Shown here one piece after another: positions 6,858-14,021 of a stretch of 14,232 bases of DNA; position 1 is the first letter of the stretch; each line of letters opens with the position of its first letter. Where the stretch lies: positions 1 to 14,232 of the forward strand of contig JAOPVM010000231.1 of assembly GCA_025966215.1 (NCBI GenBank). The letters are read 5' to 3'. This stretch comes from Klenkia sp. GTDB taxonomy: Bacteria > Actinomycetota > Actinomycetes > Mycobacteriales > Geodermatophilaceae. Below the pieces are notes generated by a model. It worked only from the letters and a program-made list of their open reading frames with translations. It searched no databases and was not told the origin of the DNA. Made by a program: the position numbers and the translations under genes.

Positions 6858-7688
6858 ATGTCCACTCCGACGGCCGCCACGACGGCGCGTGCCCTGCTCA
6901 ACAAGGTCCCCGAGGTCACCATCTGGTTCTGGGTCATCAAGATCCTGGCCACCACGGTCGGTGAGACGGCGGCGGACTACCTCGACGGCACCCTGGGACT
7001 CGGTCTCACCGGGACGACCCTCGCCGTCAGCGCGGTCTTCGTCGTCGTGCTGGGCGTCCAGCTGGGGGCCCGCCGCTACATCCCGCCGCTGTACTGGGCC
7101 ACCGTGGTGCTGATCAGCGTCGTGGGCACCCTGATCACCGACAACCTCACCGACAACGCCGGGGTCCCGCTCGGGGTGACCACCGCGCTGTTCAGCGTGG
7201 CCCTGGCCGTCACGTTCGCGGCCTGGTACGCCGTCGAGAAGACGCTGTCGATCCACTCGATCGTGACCCGCCGCCGGGAGGCGTTCTACTGGTCGGCGAT
7301 CCTGTTCACCTTCGCCCTGGGCACCGCGGCCGGGGACCTCGTCGCCGAGAGCCTCGGCGTCGGCTACTGGCTGTCGGCCCTGCTCTTCGCCGTCCTCATC
7401 GGCGCGGTCGCGGCCAGCCGCCTGGTCTTCACGGCCAACGCGATCCTCACCTTCTGGATCGCCTACGTGCTCACCCGACCCCTGGGCGCCTCGCTGGGTG
7501 ACGGGTTCTCCCAGGCCAGGGTCGACGGCGGGCTGGGTCTGGGAACCACGCTCACCAGCGTGGTCTTCCTGATCACCATCCTGGGTGTCGTGAGCTACCT
7601 GTCGGTGTCCGAGCGCGACCAGCCACCACCGACGGAGCCGGCCTCCCTGGGCACAGCCGGCCGGCCCGCAGAGACCGGTCGCCGGTGA
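6858..7688 (+). CDS. DUF347/COG4705-type multi-pass membrane protein
   Basis: A 276-residue integral membrane protein with roughly seven to nine hydrophobic helices. The first repeat, LNKVPEVTIWFWVIKILATT followed by VGETAADYL, is the hallmark of DUF347 repeat proteins. Related segments recur as FYWSAILFTFALGTAAGDLV and VFTANAILTFWIAYVLTRPL with GASLGD, so the internal repeat structure with conserved acidic and Gly positions in helices is visible. I know of no firmly established substrate; a transport or export role is often guessed. ATG 6858 is chosen because it precedes the conserved part; an in-frame GTG at 6816 is possible. The C-terminal tail (ERDQPPPTEPASLG and on) is polar and presumably cytoplasmic. 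It is followed 105 bp later by a truncated response-regulator gene, suggesting the ancestral locus paired it with a two-component system (inference). Confidence 0.82.
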   Translation: MSTPTAATTARALLNKVPEVTIWFWVIKILATTVGETAADYLDGTLGLGLTGTTLAVSAVFVVVLGVQLGARRYIPPLYWATVVLISVVGTLITDNLTDNAGVPLGVTTALFSVALAVTFAAWYAVEKTLSIHSIVTRRREAFYWSAILFTFALGTAAGDLVAESLGVGYWLSALLFAVLIGAVAASRLVFTANAILTFWIAYVLTRPLGASLGDGFSQARVDGGLGLGTTLTSVVFLITILGVVSYLSVSERDQPPPTEPASLGTAGRPAETGRR

Positions 7689-7793
7689 CGACACCTGCTG
7701 CGGGACCGCCCGGCCGGTCATGGCCGCCCGGGCGAGCGGGCCGGCCCCGGCTCCTCACCCGGCTGCGGTCCCTTCCACCAGGGACGTCGCGTC

Positions 7794-8010
7794 ATGAAGG
7801 TGCTCCTCGTGGACGACGAGGTGGGTCTGACCCGCGCGATCACCCGGGGGCTCCGCGCCGATGGGCACACCGGGGACCTGGCCCACGACGGGAGCAGTGG
7901 CCGCGACGCCGCGTGGCGGGGTGGGTACGACGTCCTCGTCCTGGACATCGTGTTGCCCGGGCTGCAGGGCTACCGGGTCCTCGAGCAGCTCCGCGACATC
8001 GGTGCCGGGC
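7794..8010 (+). pseudogene. Truncated response regulator (receiver domain fragment)
   Basis: ATG 7794 opens a good receiver domain: MKVLLVDDEVGLTRAITRGL with the acidic pair DDE, and the phospho-acceptor Asp in VLVLDIVLPGLQGYRVLEQL. After about residue 72 (RDIGAG, near 8010) similarity ends abruptly. The expected next strand with the conserved Thr/Ser, the Lys-Pro of strand 5 and the whole DNA-binding domain are absent. The frame stays open to 8201 (135 codons), but that tail is low-complexity Pro/Ser/Thr/Arg and reads antisense through the UppP relic, so it is not a natural domain. A GGGA about ten bases upstream could act as ribosome site. The product would lack the switch residues and is presumed non-functional. 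It converges on the UppP pseudogene. Confidence 0.75.
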
Positions 8011-8038
8011 CGTCGGGGTCGACGGCCGACCAGTGCGA

Positions 8039-8055
8039 CCGATCCACGGGATCGG
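8039..8055. terminator. Hairpin between convergent pseudogenes
   Basis: CCGATCC (8039-8045), loop ACG, GGATCGG (8049-8055): a perfect 7-bp stem. It sits 11 bp beyond the UppP-relic stop and about 30 bp past the point where the response regulator loses similarity, where a bidirectional terminator for the two convergent genes would be expected. There is no T-tract. Confidence 0.5.
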
Positions 8056-8065
8056 CGACACCGGG

Positions 8066-8360
8066 TCAGAAGGCACCGATGGCGCCAGTGCCCACCAGGC
8101 CCAGCACCAGGACCCCAGGACGATCCGGTGGACCACGAACGGCAGGAAGCTGCCCCGCTCCAGGTAGCTCAGCAACCAGGCTCCCGCTGAGCATCTCGTA
8201 GGCCTGGGAGCGGCCCGAGCCCAGCACGGCGGGGATCGCAGCAGGAAGGAGTACCGGTCTCGCGCGGCCGGGTGTACAGGCCAGCAGTGATCGCGCCGCC
8301 GGACCGGGAGAACCCCGGGACGAACGCGGGTGGCCGGGCCAGCCCGATGCGGGGACGACG
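8066..8360 (-). pseudogene. uppP: Undecaprenyl-diphosphatase (UppP/BacA) relic, frameshifted and 5'-truncated
   Basis: Reading leftward, three frames together give the C-terminal part of UppP in the right order. They are IGLARPPAFVPGFSRSGGAI with TAGLY (the G-x-SRSG phosphatase motif), then YSFLL, a shift, AIPAVLGSGRSQAYEML, a shift, LLSYLERGSFLPFVVHRIVLG, a shift, and VLVLGLVGTGAIGAF followed by TGA at 8066-8068. At least three frameshifts interrupt about 100 codons, and the N-terminal half with the first Glu-rich motif is missing. UppP dephosphorylates C55-isoprenyl diphosphate so the lipid carrier can be reused in peptidoglycan synthesis and is the classic bacitracin-resistance gene; this copy cannot make it. 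It lies just downstream of DedA on the same strand, so it was probably the last gene of the RR-HK-DedA unit (inference). A functional paralogue elsewhere is presumed. Confidence 0.8.
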
Positions 8361-8454
8361 GGGTCGGCGCTGGGCCGCCGGCGTGGGGCCAGAACCCGGT
8401 CGGGTGACCGCGACTGTGGCCGCCACGGCCCTTGCCGGCCTGCGGATCCTCGAG

Positions 8455-9063
8455 TCAGTCCCAGACCCGCGCTCGCCGTCCCCGGACGACCTCGATGACG
8501 ACGGGGACCAGGGAGACGGCCACGATGCCGAGGATGAACAGCTCGACGTGGTCACGGACGAGAGCGATCTGGCCCAACCAGAAGCCCAGCGTGGTCACCC
8601 CGGCGGCCCAGGTGACGCCGCCGATGACCGAGTACAGGGCGTAGCGGCGCAGGTCCATCCGGGATGCCCCGGCCATGACGGTGGCGAACGTGCGGACGAC
8701 GGGAACGAAGCGGGCCAGCAGGATCGTGCGTGCGCCGTTGCGATCGAAGAACGCCTGTGAGCGGGTGACGTGCCCGGCTGTGAAGAACCGGCGGTCGGGG
8801 CGGTGGAAGACGGCCGGGCCGGCCGTGCGTCCGATCCAGTAGCCCACCAGGTTCCCGGAGATCGCCGCCAACGGCAGCAGGATCAGCATCACCCACAGCG
8901 GCGCGATCAGACCGTCGGCGGCCAGCAGGCCGGCGGTGAAGAGCAGCGAGTCCCCGGGCAGGAAGAAGCCCACCAGCAGGCCGCACTCGGCGAAGAGGAC
9001 GACCACGATGCCGACGAGCCCGAAGGTGTTGATCAGGTGTGTCGGGTCCAGGAAGGCGCTCAT
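8455..9063 (-). CDS. DedA-family (VTT domain) membrane protein
   Basis: A 202-residue protein with four to five hydrophobic segments and the DedA signatures: AECGLLVGFFLPGDSLLFTAG (E26 and the FLPGDS re-entrant region, 34-39), GNLVGYWIGRTAG, and FFDRNGARTILLARFVPVVR with TFATVMAGASRM (R118, P121, R124, G132). These charged residues in membrane helices are conserved across the family, whose members support envelope integrity and proton-motive-force-dependent processes; some recycle undecaprenyl phosphate across the membrane. ATG 9063 is the natural start; no strong Shine-Dalgarno precedes it. It follows the sensor-kinase stop by 57 bp on the same strand, so it probably belongs to the two-component operon, and it precedes the UppP relic, a functionally matched partner. 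Which lipid it moves cannot be told from sequence. Confidence 0.92.
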   Translation of the reverse strand: MSAFLDPTHLINTFGLVGIVVVLFAECGLLVGFFLPGDSLLFTAGLLAADGLIAPLWVMLILLPLAAISGNLVGYWIGRTAGPAVFHRPDRRFFTAGHVTRSQAFFDRNGARTILLARFVPVVRTFATVMAGASRMDLRRYALYSVIGGVTWAAGVTTLGFWLGQIALVRDHVELFILGIVAVSLVPVVIEVVRGRRARVWD

Positions 9064-9120
9064 GCCCGCACGATCGGCCGGTACGTCTGTACGCGGCCTG
9101 AACGCCTGCCGACGGGCTGG

Positions 9121-10482
9121 TCAGGCGCGGGGGAGGAGGACCTCCACCAGACCGCCGGCTGTCGAGGGCGCGGCCGAGATCGAACCGCCCGCGGCGACCA
9201 CGAGGCGGCGGGAGAGGGCCAGGCCCAGACCTGCTCCGCCGTGACCGTCATCGGGGTCGCCGCGGAACCCGGGCTCGAAGGCTCGCTGGGCGACCTGGGC
9301 GGACATGCCCGGACCGTCGTCGGTGACGACGATGTGGATCTGGCCGTCGGCCTCCCTCGCCACCAGCTGTACGCGGGTCCGGGCGAACCGGACGGCGTTG
9401 TCGACCACCGGGGACAGGGCCCGCAGTGCGACGTCCCCATCGGTGCCCACCACGAGCTCGGGGTCGCAGATGACCTCGACGGCCGTGCCGGTCCGCGACC
9501 CGTCGGGGTCGGCGAGGTGGTGCAGCACCTCGGCCAACCGGGCGCGCCCCGGTGCTCGGGCCCCGGCGCTGCGGGCCGCGGACATCATCGTGTCCAGGAT
9601 GCCGCGCATCGACCTGGTCGACCGGTCGATCGCGGCGTGTGCCGCGGCCACGTCGGCAGCGGTGCGCGGTTGCGCGGTCACCAGGTCGATCTCGGCCTGC
9701 ACCCGGGCCAGGGGGGTGCGCAGCTCGTGGGAGAGCTCCTCGGAGAAGCGCTGCTCGTGCCGGATGACTGCGGCCAGCCGGTCGAGCAGCTGGTCCAGGG
9801 TCTCGGCCAAGTCAGCCAGTTCGGCCGGTCGCGGATCGGCACCGAAGCGGTGTTCGACGTCGTCGGCGCTCCACCGGCCGGCCTGGGCGCTCATCTGCTG
9901 CACCGGCCGCAGGGCGCGGGTGACGGTGGCGCGTAGGACCAGGTGCACGACCAGGACGAGGAGCAGAGCGACCGCGACGCTACCCACCAGCGCAGCCCGC
10001 TCCACCTGGCCGTAGGGCGACAGCGAGGTGCTGGTGACCACTGCCGCCACCTGCTCGCTGTCTTCGACCACCGGGAGCGACAGCAACCGCAGGGTCTCGA
10101 GGCCCTCGACGTCGGTGGTGCCTGCCCCGGCCGACGCCAGCCCGGCGGCCGCCGACGTCAGCTCCGCTGAACTCCCCGGCGGGGCTTCGACGACGCCACC
10201 GCGGCTGTCGAAGATCCACGTGCCGACGTCCAGTGCCTGGTCGTCCTGGTTCTCCAGGATCGACACCGTCCCGTCAGCTGCGACCTGGACCGTCTGGGCC
10301 ACCGCCTCGGCGCGGGCCTGCAGGACGCCGTCGGCCTGCCCGGCCAGGACGCGGGAGAACAACGCGTTTCCCCCGACGGCCAGCAGCAGCACCCAGACCG
10401 CGACGACCAGGGAGGCCGACCAGGACAGCCGGCTGCGCAGGCTCCGGGTGGGGGAGGGGCGGAGGCCCGCGGGGACCCTCAC
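9121..10482 (-). CDS. Two-component sensor histidine kinase
   Basis: A 453-residue kinase. TM1 at about 20-45 (SASLVVAVWVLLLAVGGNAL), an extracytoplasmic sensor domain about 46-160 with no recognisable fold, TM2 at about 163-185 (AALVGSVAVALLLVLVVHLV), HAMP about 186-238, HisKA with H252 in RFSEELSHELRTPLARV, then the HATPase domain: N-box N362 (VVDNAVRFA), G1 DDGPGM (388-393) and G2 GHGGAGLGLAL (413-423). All phosphotransfer and ATP-binding residues are present, so it should be active. The start is GTG 10482, whose GTGA overlaps the response-regulator TGA by four bases, the typical sign of translational coupling. The open frame continues far upstream but only as the antisense-free shadow of the regulator. 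Its probable partner is the 10479-11162 regulator; the stimulus is unknown, with DedA downstream hinting at envelope state (inference). Confidence 0.95.
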   Translation of the reverse strand: MRVPAGLRPSPTRSLRSRLSWSASLVVAVWVLLLAVGGNALFSRVLAGQADGVLQARAEAVAQTVQVAADGTVSILENQDDQALDVGTWIFDSRGGVVEAPPGSSAELTSAAAGLASAGAGTTDVEGLETLRLLSLPVVEDSEQVAAVVTSTSLSPYGQVERAALVGSVAVALLLVLVVHLVLRATVTRALRPVQQMSAQAGRWSADDVEHRFGADPRPAELADLAETLDQLLDRLAAVIRHEQRFSEELSHELRTPLARVQAEIDLVTAQPRTAADVAAAHAAIDRSTRSMRGILDTMMSAARSAGARAPGRARLAEVLHHLADPDGSRTGTAVEVICDPELVVGTDGDVALRALSPVVDNAVRFARTRVQLVAREADGQIHIVVTDDGPGMSAQVAQRAFEPGFRGDPDDGHGGAGLGLALSRRLVVAAGGSISAAPSTAGGLVEVLLPRA

Positions 10483-11162
10483 GTGAAGGTGTACCCCACG
10501 CCGTGGGCGGTCGTGATCGCCCGCCCGGGTTCCCCGGCAGCCTCGATCTTTCGGCGGAGCCGGGTCAGGTACTGGTCCAACGTGTTCTCCGAGACGATCG
10601 CCCCGTCGGGCCAGCCGGCGGCCAGCAGATCCCGGCGCCGCACCACCTCCCCGGGTCTCCCCATCAGCGCGGCCAGGACCCGGAACTCCGTGGGTGTCAG
10701 CCGCTGGGTGCCGGTCGGCCCGATCAGCGCGTGCCGGGTGGGGTCGAGGCACAGCCCGCCCGGGTCGGGCTGCCGGGGAGCCCCCCGCCGGATGCCCACC
10801 CGCAACCGGGCTGCGAGTTCGCTGACGTGGAAGGGCTTGGCCAGGTAGTCGTCGGCGCCGGCGGCGAATCCCGACAGCACGTCGTGCAGCTGGTCGCGGG
10901 CGGTCAGGAACACCACCGGGATCGTCAACCCGCGCGCCCGGAGCGCCTGGCACACGTCGCGTCCGTCGGAGTCGGGCAACCCGATGTCGAGGACGATCGC
11001 GTCGAACCCCGTGGAGTCCGGCCGCGCGACGGTCGCGAGTGCACGTGAGCCGTCAGCGGCGGTCACGACGGTGAACCCCTGCTCTCGGAGGCCCCGGGCA
11101 ACCAGATCGCGCAGGGCGTGGTCGTCCTCCACCACGAGGATCCGGGACTGCGCGTCGGCCAT
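10479..11162 (-). CDS. OmpR/PhoB-family response regulator
   Basis: A 227-residue protein from ATG 11162. Receiver domain (about 6-120) with D13/D14 (VVEDDHAL), phospho-acceptor D59 (IVLDIGLPDSDG), T87 (FLTARD) and K109 (YLAKPF), all intact. It is followed by a winged-helix DNA-binding domain (about 130-225) with RLTPTEFRVLAALM, the recognition helix in SENTLDQYLTRLRRKIEAAG, and the terminal GVGYTFT wing. A GTG at 11201 would add 13 residues, but those codons have clearly lower third-position GC than the gene body, so the internal ATG is preferred; neither start has a strong Shine-Dalgarno. It overlaps the sensor kinase by 4 bp and heads the operon RR-HK-DedA. Overlapping short inverted repeats just upstream (11184-11202) could be a regulatory site. 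Confidence 0.95.
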   Translation of the reverse strand: MADAQSRILVVEDDHALRDLVARGLREQGFTVVTAADGSRALATVARPDSTGFDAIVLDIGLPDSDGRDVCQALRARGLTIPVVFLTARDQLHDVLSGFAAGADDYLAKPFHVSELAARLRVGIRRGAPRQPDPGGLCLDPTRHALIGPTGTQRLTPTEFRVLAALMGRPGEVVRRRDLLAAGWPDGAIVSENTLDQYLTRLRRKIEAAGEPGRAITTAHGVGYTFT

Positions 11163-11183
11163 GACGCCATGATGGGTCGCGAC

Positions 11184-11202
11184 ACCGTGATCGACGGTCA
11201 CG
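11184..11202. promoter_or_regulatory. Overlapping inverted repeats upstream of the response regulator
   Basis: Two overlapping perfect dyads occur in 19 bp: ACCGT-N5-ACGGT (11184-11198) and CGTGA-N7-TCACG (11186-11202). They end 22-40 bp upstream of ATG 11162, in or near the presumed promoter. An operator is possible, but OmpR-type regulators usually bind direct repeats, so if real this may belong to another factor. Confidence 0.3.
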
Positions 11203-11241
11203 TCCGCTCGACGTCGTCTGCGCGGAGCTGCGACCTCGTCA

Positions 11242-11277
11242 CCCTCCCTGCATCGGGACCGCGAGGAGGGGCGATGC
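11242..11277 (+). promoter_or_regulatory. Possible H-type RNA pseudoknot upstream of the FetB-like gene
   Basis: Two interleaved perfect 6-bp stems: CCCTCC (11242-11247) with GGAGGG (11265-11270), and GCATCG (11250-11255) with CGATGC (11272-11277). The loops are 2, 9 and 1 nt, a geometry that can form an H-type pseudoknot in a rightward transcript about 150 nt before the permease start. Chance occurrence in GC-rich DNA is quite possible. Confidence 0.2.
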
Positions 11278-11425
11278 CAACGAGTTGTCTGGTCCCTCGT
11301 CGGCGGCGCGGAATGTCACTGCGACGGCCAGCCAGTACCCGCATGCCGGCGGGTCGTCGAGGTGGTCTCTCGACAGGTGGGAAGGGGACCCCAGTCTGAC
11401 CCAGATGCCGGGTGCGCAGGACACG

Positions 11426-12202
11426 ATGACCGGCATGGGGTCCTCGGTGGTCGTGGTGGGGCCGGGACTGGCCGTCGTCCTGGGCGTGCTGGTGGTGCTG
11501 GGGGCGGTGGCGGCGCGCCTGTCGGGGCTGGGCCAGGAACGGCCCCTGGTGGTGGCGGCGGTGCGGGCGGCGGTGCAGCTGGCGGCGGTGTCGCTGGTGA
11601 TCGTGGCAGTGGTGGGGTCGTTGTGGGCCTCGATGGCGTTCGCGTTGCTGATGCTCGGCGTGGCGGCGGCGACGTCGGCCGCGCGGGTGACCGGTGGCGG
11701 CTTCCGCCGTCCAGGTGTGGTGGGTCGTGTCCTCAGGCTGGGGGCGCCGATCACCGTGGGCGTGCTGCCCGTGGTGGCGCTGGTGGTGGCCAGCGGGTCG
11801 GTCCCGCTGCGGGGGGCTGCCCTCGTGCCGATCGTCGGGATCCTCATCGGTGGCGCCATGAGCGCCACGTCGTTGGCCGGCCGCCGGTTGCTGGACGAGC
11901 TGGAGCTGCGTCGCGGTGAGGTCGAGGCGGCGCTGGCGTTGGGGTTCCTCCCGCGGGAGGCGGTGCTCGAGGTCGCCCGCCCTGTGGCTGCCACGGCCCT
12001 GGTCCCGGCGTTGGACCAGACCCGGACCGTGGGGCTGGTGACGTTGCCCGGCGCCTACGTGGGGGTGCTGCTGGGTGGCGGGACGGCGGTGCAGGCCGGC
12101 ACGGCCCAGCTGCTGGTGTTGGTGGGCCTGCTCGTCGCCGAGGTCCTCGCAGTGTGGGTGGTCACCGAGCAGGTGGCCCGTGGCTACGTCACGCCGGTGT
12201 GA
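11426..12202 (+). CDS. FetB/UPF0014-family ABC-type permease
   Basis: A 258-residue protein, close to the E. coli FetB (YbbM) length. It has about six or seven hydrophobic helices, the family motifs RAAVQLAAVSLVI and GRRLLDELELRRGEVEAALA (a cytoplasmic loop likely to contact the ATPase), and the highly typical QTRTVGLVTLPGAYVGVLLG with GGGTAVQAG near the C-terminus. In E. coli FetAB is described as an iron exporter that lowers oxidative stress. No FetA-type ATPase gene lies on either side in this window, so the partner must be elsewhere or absent. ATG 11426 is chosen because AGGA lies 4 bases upstream; in-frame starts at 11405 and 11435 are alternatives. The reading frame extends further upstream to 11285, but that part is non-conserved. 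It is divergent from the RR-HK-DedA operon, separated by 263 bp. Confidence 0.88.
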   Translation: MTGMGSSVVVVGPGLAVVLGVLVVLGAVAARLSGLGQERPLVVAAVRAAVQLAAVSLVIVAVVGSLWASMAFALLMLGVAAATSAARVTGGGFRRPGVVGRVLRLGAPITVGVLPVVALVVASGSVPLRGAALVPIVGILIGGAMSATSLAGRRLLDELELRRGEVEAALALGFLPREAVLEVARPVAATALVPALDQTRTVGLVTLPGAYVGVLLGGGTAVQAGTAQLLVLVGLLVAEVLAVWVVTEQVARGYVTPV

Positions 12203-12214
12203 GCTGAGCCCTGA

Positions 12215-12228
12215 CCGACACCGGTCGG
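12215..12228 (+). terminator. Short hairpin after the FetB-like gene
   Basis: CCGAC (12215-12219), loop ACCG, GTCGG (12224-12228), 13 bp after the permease stop. The stem is only 5 bp and there is no T-tract, so it is a weak terminator candidate. The rest of the 12203-12357 gap shows only another 7-bp inverted repeat, CACGACC/GGTCGTG (12328-12334 and 12345-12351). Confidence 0.3.
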
Positions 12229-12357
12229 ACCCACCTCACGGCAACGCGTGAAGGCAACCGCCAGCTGCGCGGTGTGGCCCACACACCCCGGCATCCGGTC
12301 CTACAGACTCCGTTTCCCAGTCCGTTCCACGACCTCAGGGTCGCGGTCGTGAGGGTG

Positions 12358-12395
12358 CCGGGGTGCTGGCCGGCTGTCGTGCGCCAGCACCCCGG
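12358..12395 (-). terminator. Strong hairpin terminator of the aldehyde dehydrogenase gene
   Basis: CCGGGGTGCTGGC (12358-12370) pairs perfectly with GCCAGCACCCCGG (12383-12395): a 13-bp uninterrupted stem with a 12-nt loop. It begins 6 bp past the aldehyde dehydrogenase stop (12402). No T-run follows, as is common for actinobacterial hairpin terminators. Being symmetric, it may also stop rightward read-through from the permease gene. Confidence 0.8.
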
Positions 12396-12401
12396 TGTCC
12401 C

Positions 12402-13880
12402 TCAGCTGGGGAGCTGGTCGGCGCTGACGAACACGGACTTGTACTCGAGGTAGGCGTTGATGGCCTCGGGGCCCAGCTCGCGCCCGACGCCGCTGGCCTT
12501 CATGCCGCCGAAGGGCGCACCGAGGTCCAGCTGGTAGTAGTTCACGCCGATCGTCCCGGTGCGGACCGTGCGGGCGAACTCGATGCCGCGGGACTCGTCG
12601 CTGGTGAACACCGAGCCGCCCAGGCCGAACTCGCTGTCGTTGGCGATCGCGGCGGCCTGCTCGTCGGTGTCGTAGGGGATGACGGCGTAGACGGGGCCGA
12701 AGACCTCCTCGCGGGCCAGCCGGTCGGCGTTGTCGACGTCGGCGAAGACCGTGGGCTCGACGAACCAGCCCTTGTCCAGCCCCTGCGGGCGTCCGCCGCC
12801 GGTGATCAGCCGGGCGTTGGAGCTCTTGCCGATGTCGATGTAGCTGTTCACCCGGCCCAGGTGCACCTCGCTGGCCATCGGGCCCAGCGTGGTCGAGGTG
12901 TCGAGCGGGTTGCCGACGACGAGGTTCTTGCAGTAGTCGGCGAGGGCGTCGATGACCTCGTCGTAGCGGCTCCGGGGGGCGAGGATGCGCGACTGGGTGG
13001 TGCAGGTCTGGCCGTTGTTCATGAACGAGGCGCCGTCGAGGCCGGCCAGGAAGGTCCCCATGTCGGCGTCGTCGAGGACGACGGCGGCGGACTTGCCACC
13101 CAGCTCCAGGGTCATCCGTCGGATCAGCCGGCCGCACTCGGCGCCGATGAGCCGGCCCGCGGCCGTCGACCCGGTGAAGGCGATCTTGTCGACGAGCGGG
13201 TGGCTGACCAGGGAGGCGCCGGCCTCCCGGCCGGCCAGCACGATGTTCAGCACGCCCGGGGGCAGGCCGGCCTCGGTGGCGGCGTCGGCGAACACGTAGG
13301 TGTCCAGGGCGGTCTCGGGGGAGGGCTTGAGCACGATCGTGCAGCCGGCGGCCAGCGCGGGGGCGATCTTCATCATCGCCAGCACCTGCGGGTAGTTCCA
13401 CGGGGTGATGGCGCCGACGACGCCGACCGGCTCTCGGCGCACGATGGTGGCGCCGCACAGGCTGGGCCGTACCGACTCGAACTCGGTCTGGCGGCCGATC
13501 TGGGCGTACATCCGCAGCAGGCCGGCCGGGGCGGCGCCGTTGAAGGCGGTCGAGAGGCCGATCGGCATCCCGTTCTCCCGGCTGACCAGGGTGCTGGTGG
13601 CGTCGGCGCGCTTCTCCAGGGCGTCGGCGAAGCGCTCCATCACCGCGGCCCGCTCCTCGGCGGTGGTCCGGCCCCAGGGGCCCTCGTCCAGCGCGCGGCG
13701 GGCGGCCTGCACGGCGGCGTCGATGTCGGCCTCGGTGCCCATGGCCGCGGTCCCGAGGACCTCCTCGGTGGCCGCCTCCAGGGCGGTGTGGGTCTCGCCG
13801 CCGCGGGGTGCCACCCACTCGCCGTCGATGAAGAAGCGGAGGCGGTCGAGCTGGGTGCTGGGTTCTGCGGTGAGCGTCAC
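12402..13880 (-). CDS. NAD(P)-dependent aldehyde dehydrogenase
   Basis: A 492-residue protein of the classical ALDH superfamily, which oxidises an aldehyde to the carboxylic acid in the cytoplasm. The catalytic set is complete: N162 (TPWNYP, oxyanion), K185 (VLKPSPET, cofactor), the FTGSTAAGR nucleotide turn (235-243), general base E259 (LELGGKS) and nucleophile C293 (MNNGQTCTTQS). A later EEVFGPV contacts the cofactor ribose, and the C-terminus has the APFGGMKASGVGRE segment. The substrate cannot be assigned; the sequence resembles broad-range ALDHs of actinobacteria. The start is GTG 13880 with a GGGAGGA Shine-Dalgarno about 9 bases upstream. It ends at a strong hairpin, indicating a monocistronic unit. 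It is divergent from the Mop/TOBE gene with 298 bp between; no direct functional link is visible. Confidence 0.96.
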   Translation of the reverse strand: MTLTAEPSTQLDRLRFFIDGEWVAPRGGETHTALEAATEEVLGTAAMGTEADIDAAVQAARRALDEGPWGRTTAEERAAVMERFADALEKRADATSTLVSRENGMPIGLSTAFNGAAPAGLLRMYAQIGRQTEFESVRPSLCGATIVRREPVGVVGAITPWNYPQVLAMMKIAPALAAGCTIVLKPSPETALDTYVFADAATEAGLPPGVLNIVLAGREAGASLVSHPLVDKIAFTGSTAAGRLIGAECGRLIRRMTLELGGKSAAVVLDDADMGTFLAGLDGASFMNNGQTCTTQSRILAPRSRYDEVIDALADYCKNLVVGNPLDTSTTLGPMASEVHLGRVNSYIDIGKSSNARLITGGGRPQGLDKGWFVEPTVFADVDNADRLAREEVFGPVYAVIPYDTDEQAAAIANDSEFGLGGSVFTSDESRGIEFARTVRTGTIGVNYYQLDLGAPFGGMKASGVGRELGPEAINAYLEYKSVFVSADQLPS

Positions 13881-13985
13881 GGAGTAGGTCCTCCCAGGGT
13901 GCCCGGGGGTGCCGGGGCCGGGCAGACCGGGGACGGCGTCGTCCCCCGTGACCTACCCGGCAGTCCCGACGGTGCGCCACGGACG

Positions 13986-14021
13986 GTTGCACACCGGTTG
14001 CGGTCGCAGCGGTCGTGCAAC
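13986..14021. repeat. Inverted repeat in the ALDH / Mop divergent intergenic region
   Basis: GTTGCAC (13986-13992) and GTGCAAC (14015-14021) are perfect 7-bp inverted arms, 29 bp centre to centre, close to three helical turns. A second copy of GGTTGC occurs between them near 13996. The position, between two divergent starts, fits an operator pair, but the regulator is unknown. Apart from this I see nothing in the 13881-14178 gap. Confidence 0.35.

Noticed and set aside
5204..6955. 583-codon open frame on the minus strand
   Set aside because: It is antisense to the TetR gene and to the MR-type gene end, is Arg/Pro/Gly-rich with no motif, and has the usual look of a stop-free shadow in GC-rich DNA.
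8011..8201. C-terminal tail of the truncated response regulator as a novel domain
   Set aside because: It is Pro/Ser/Thr/Arg low complexity and lies antisense to the UppP relic, so it is read-through rather than a domain.
10483..10953. N-terminal extension of the sensor-kinase frame
   Set aside because: It is a +1 reading of the response-regulator gene; the GTG at 10482 with the 4-bp stop-start overlap is the natural start.
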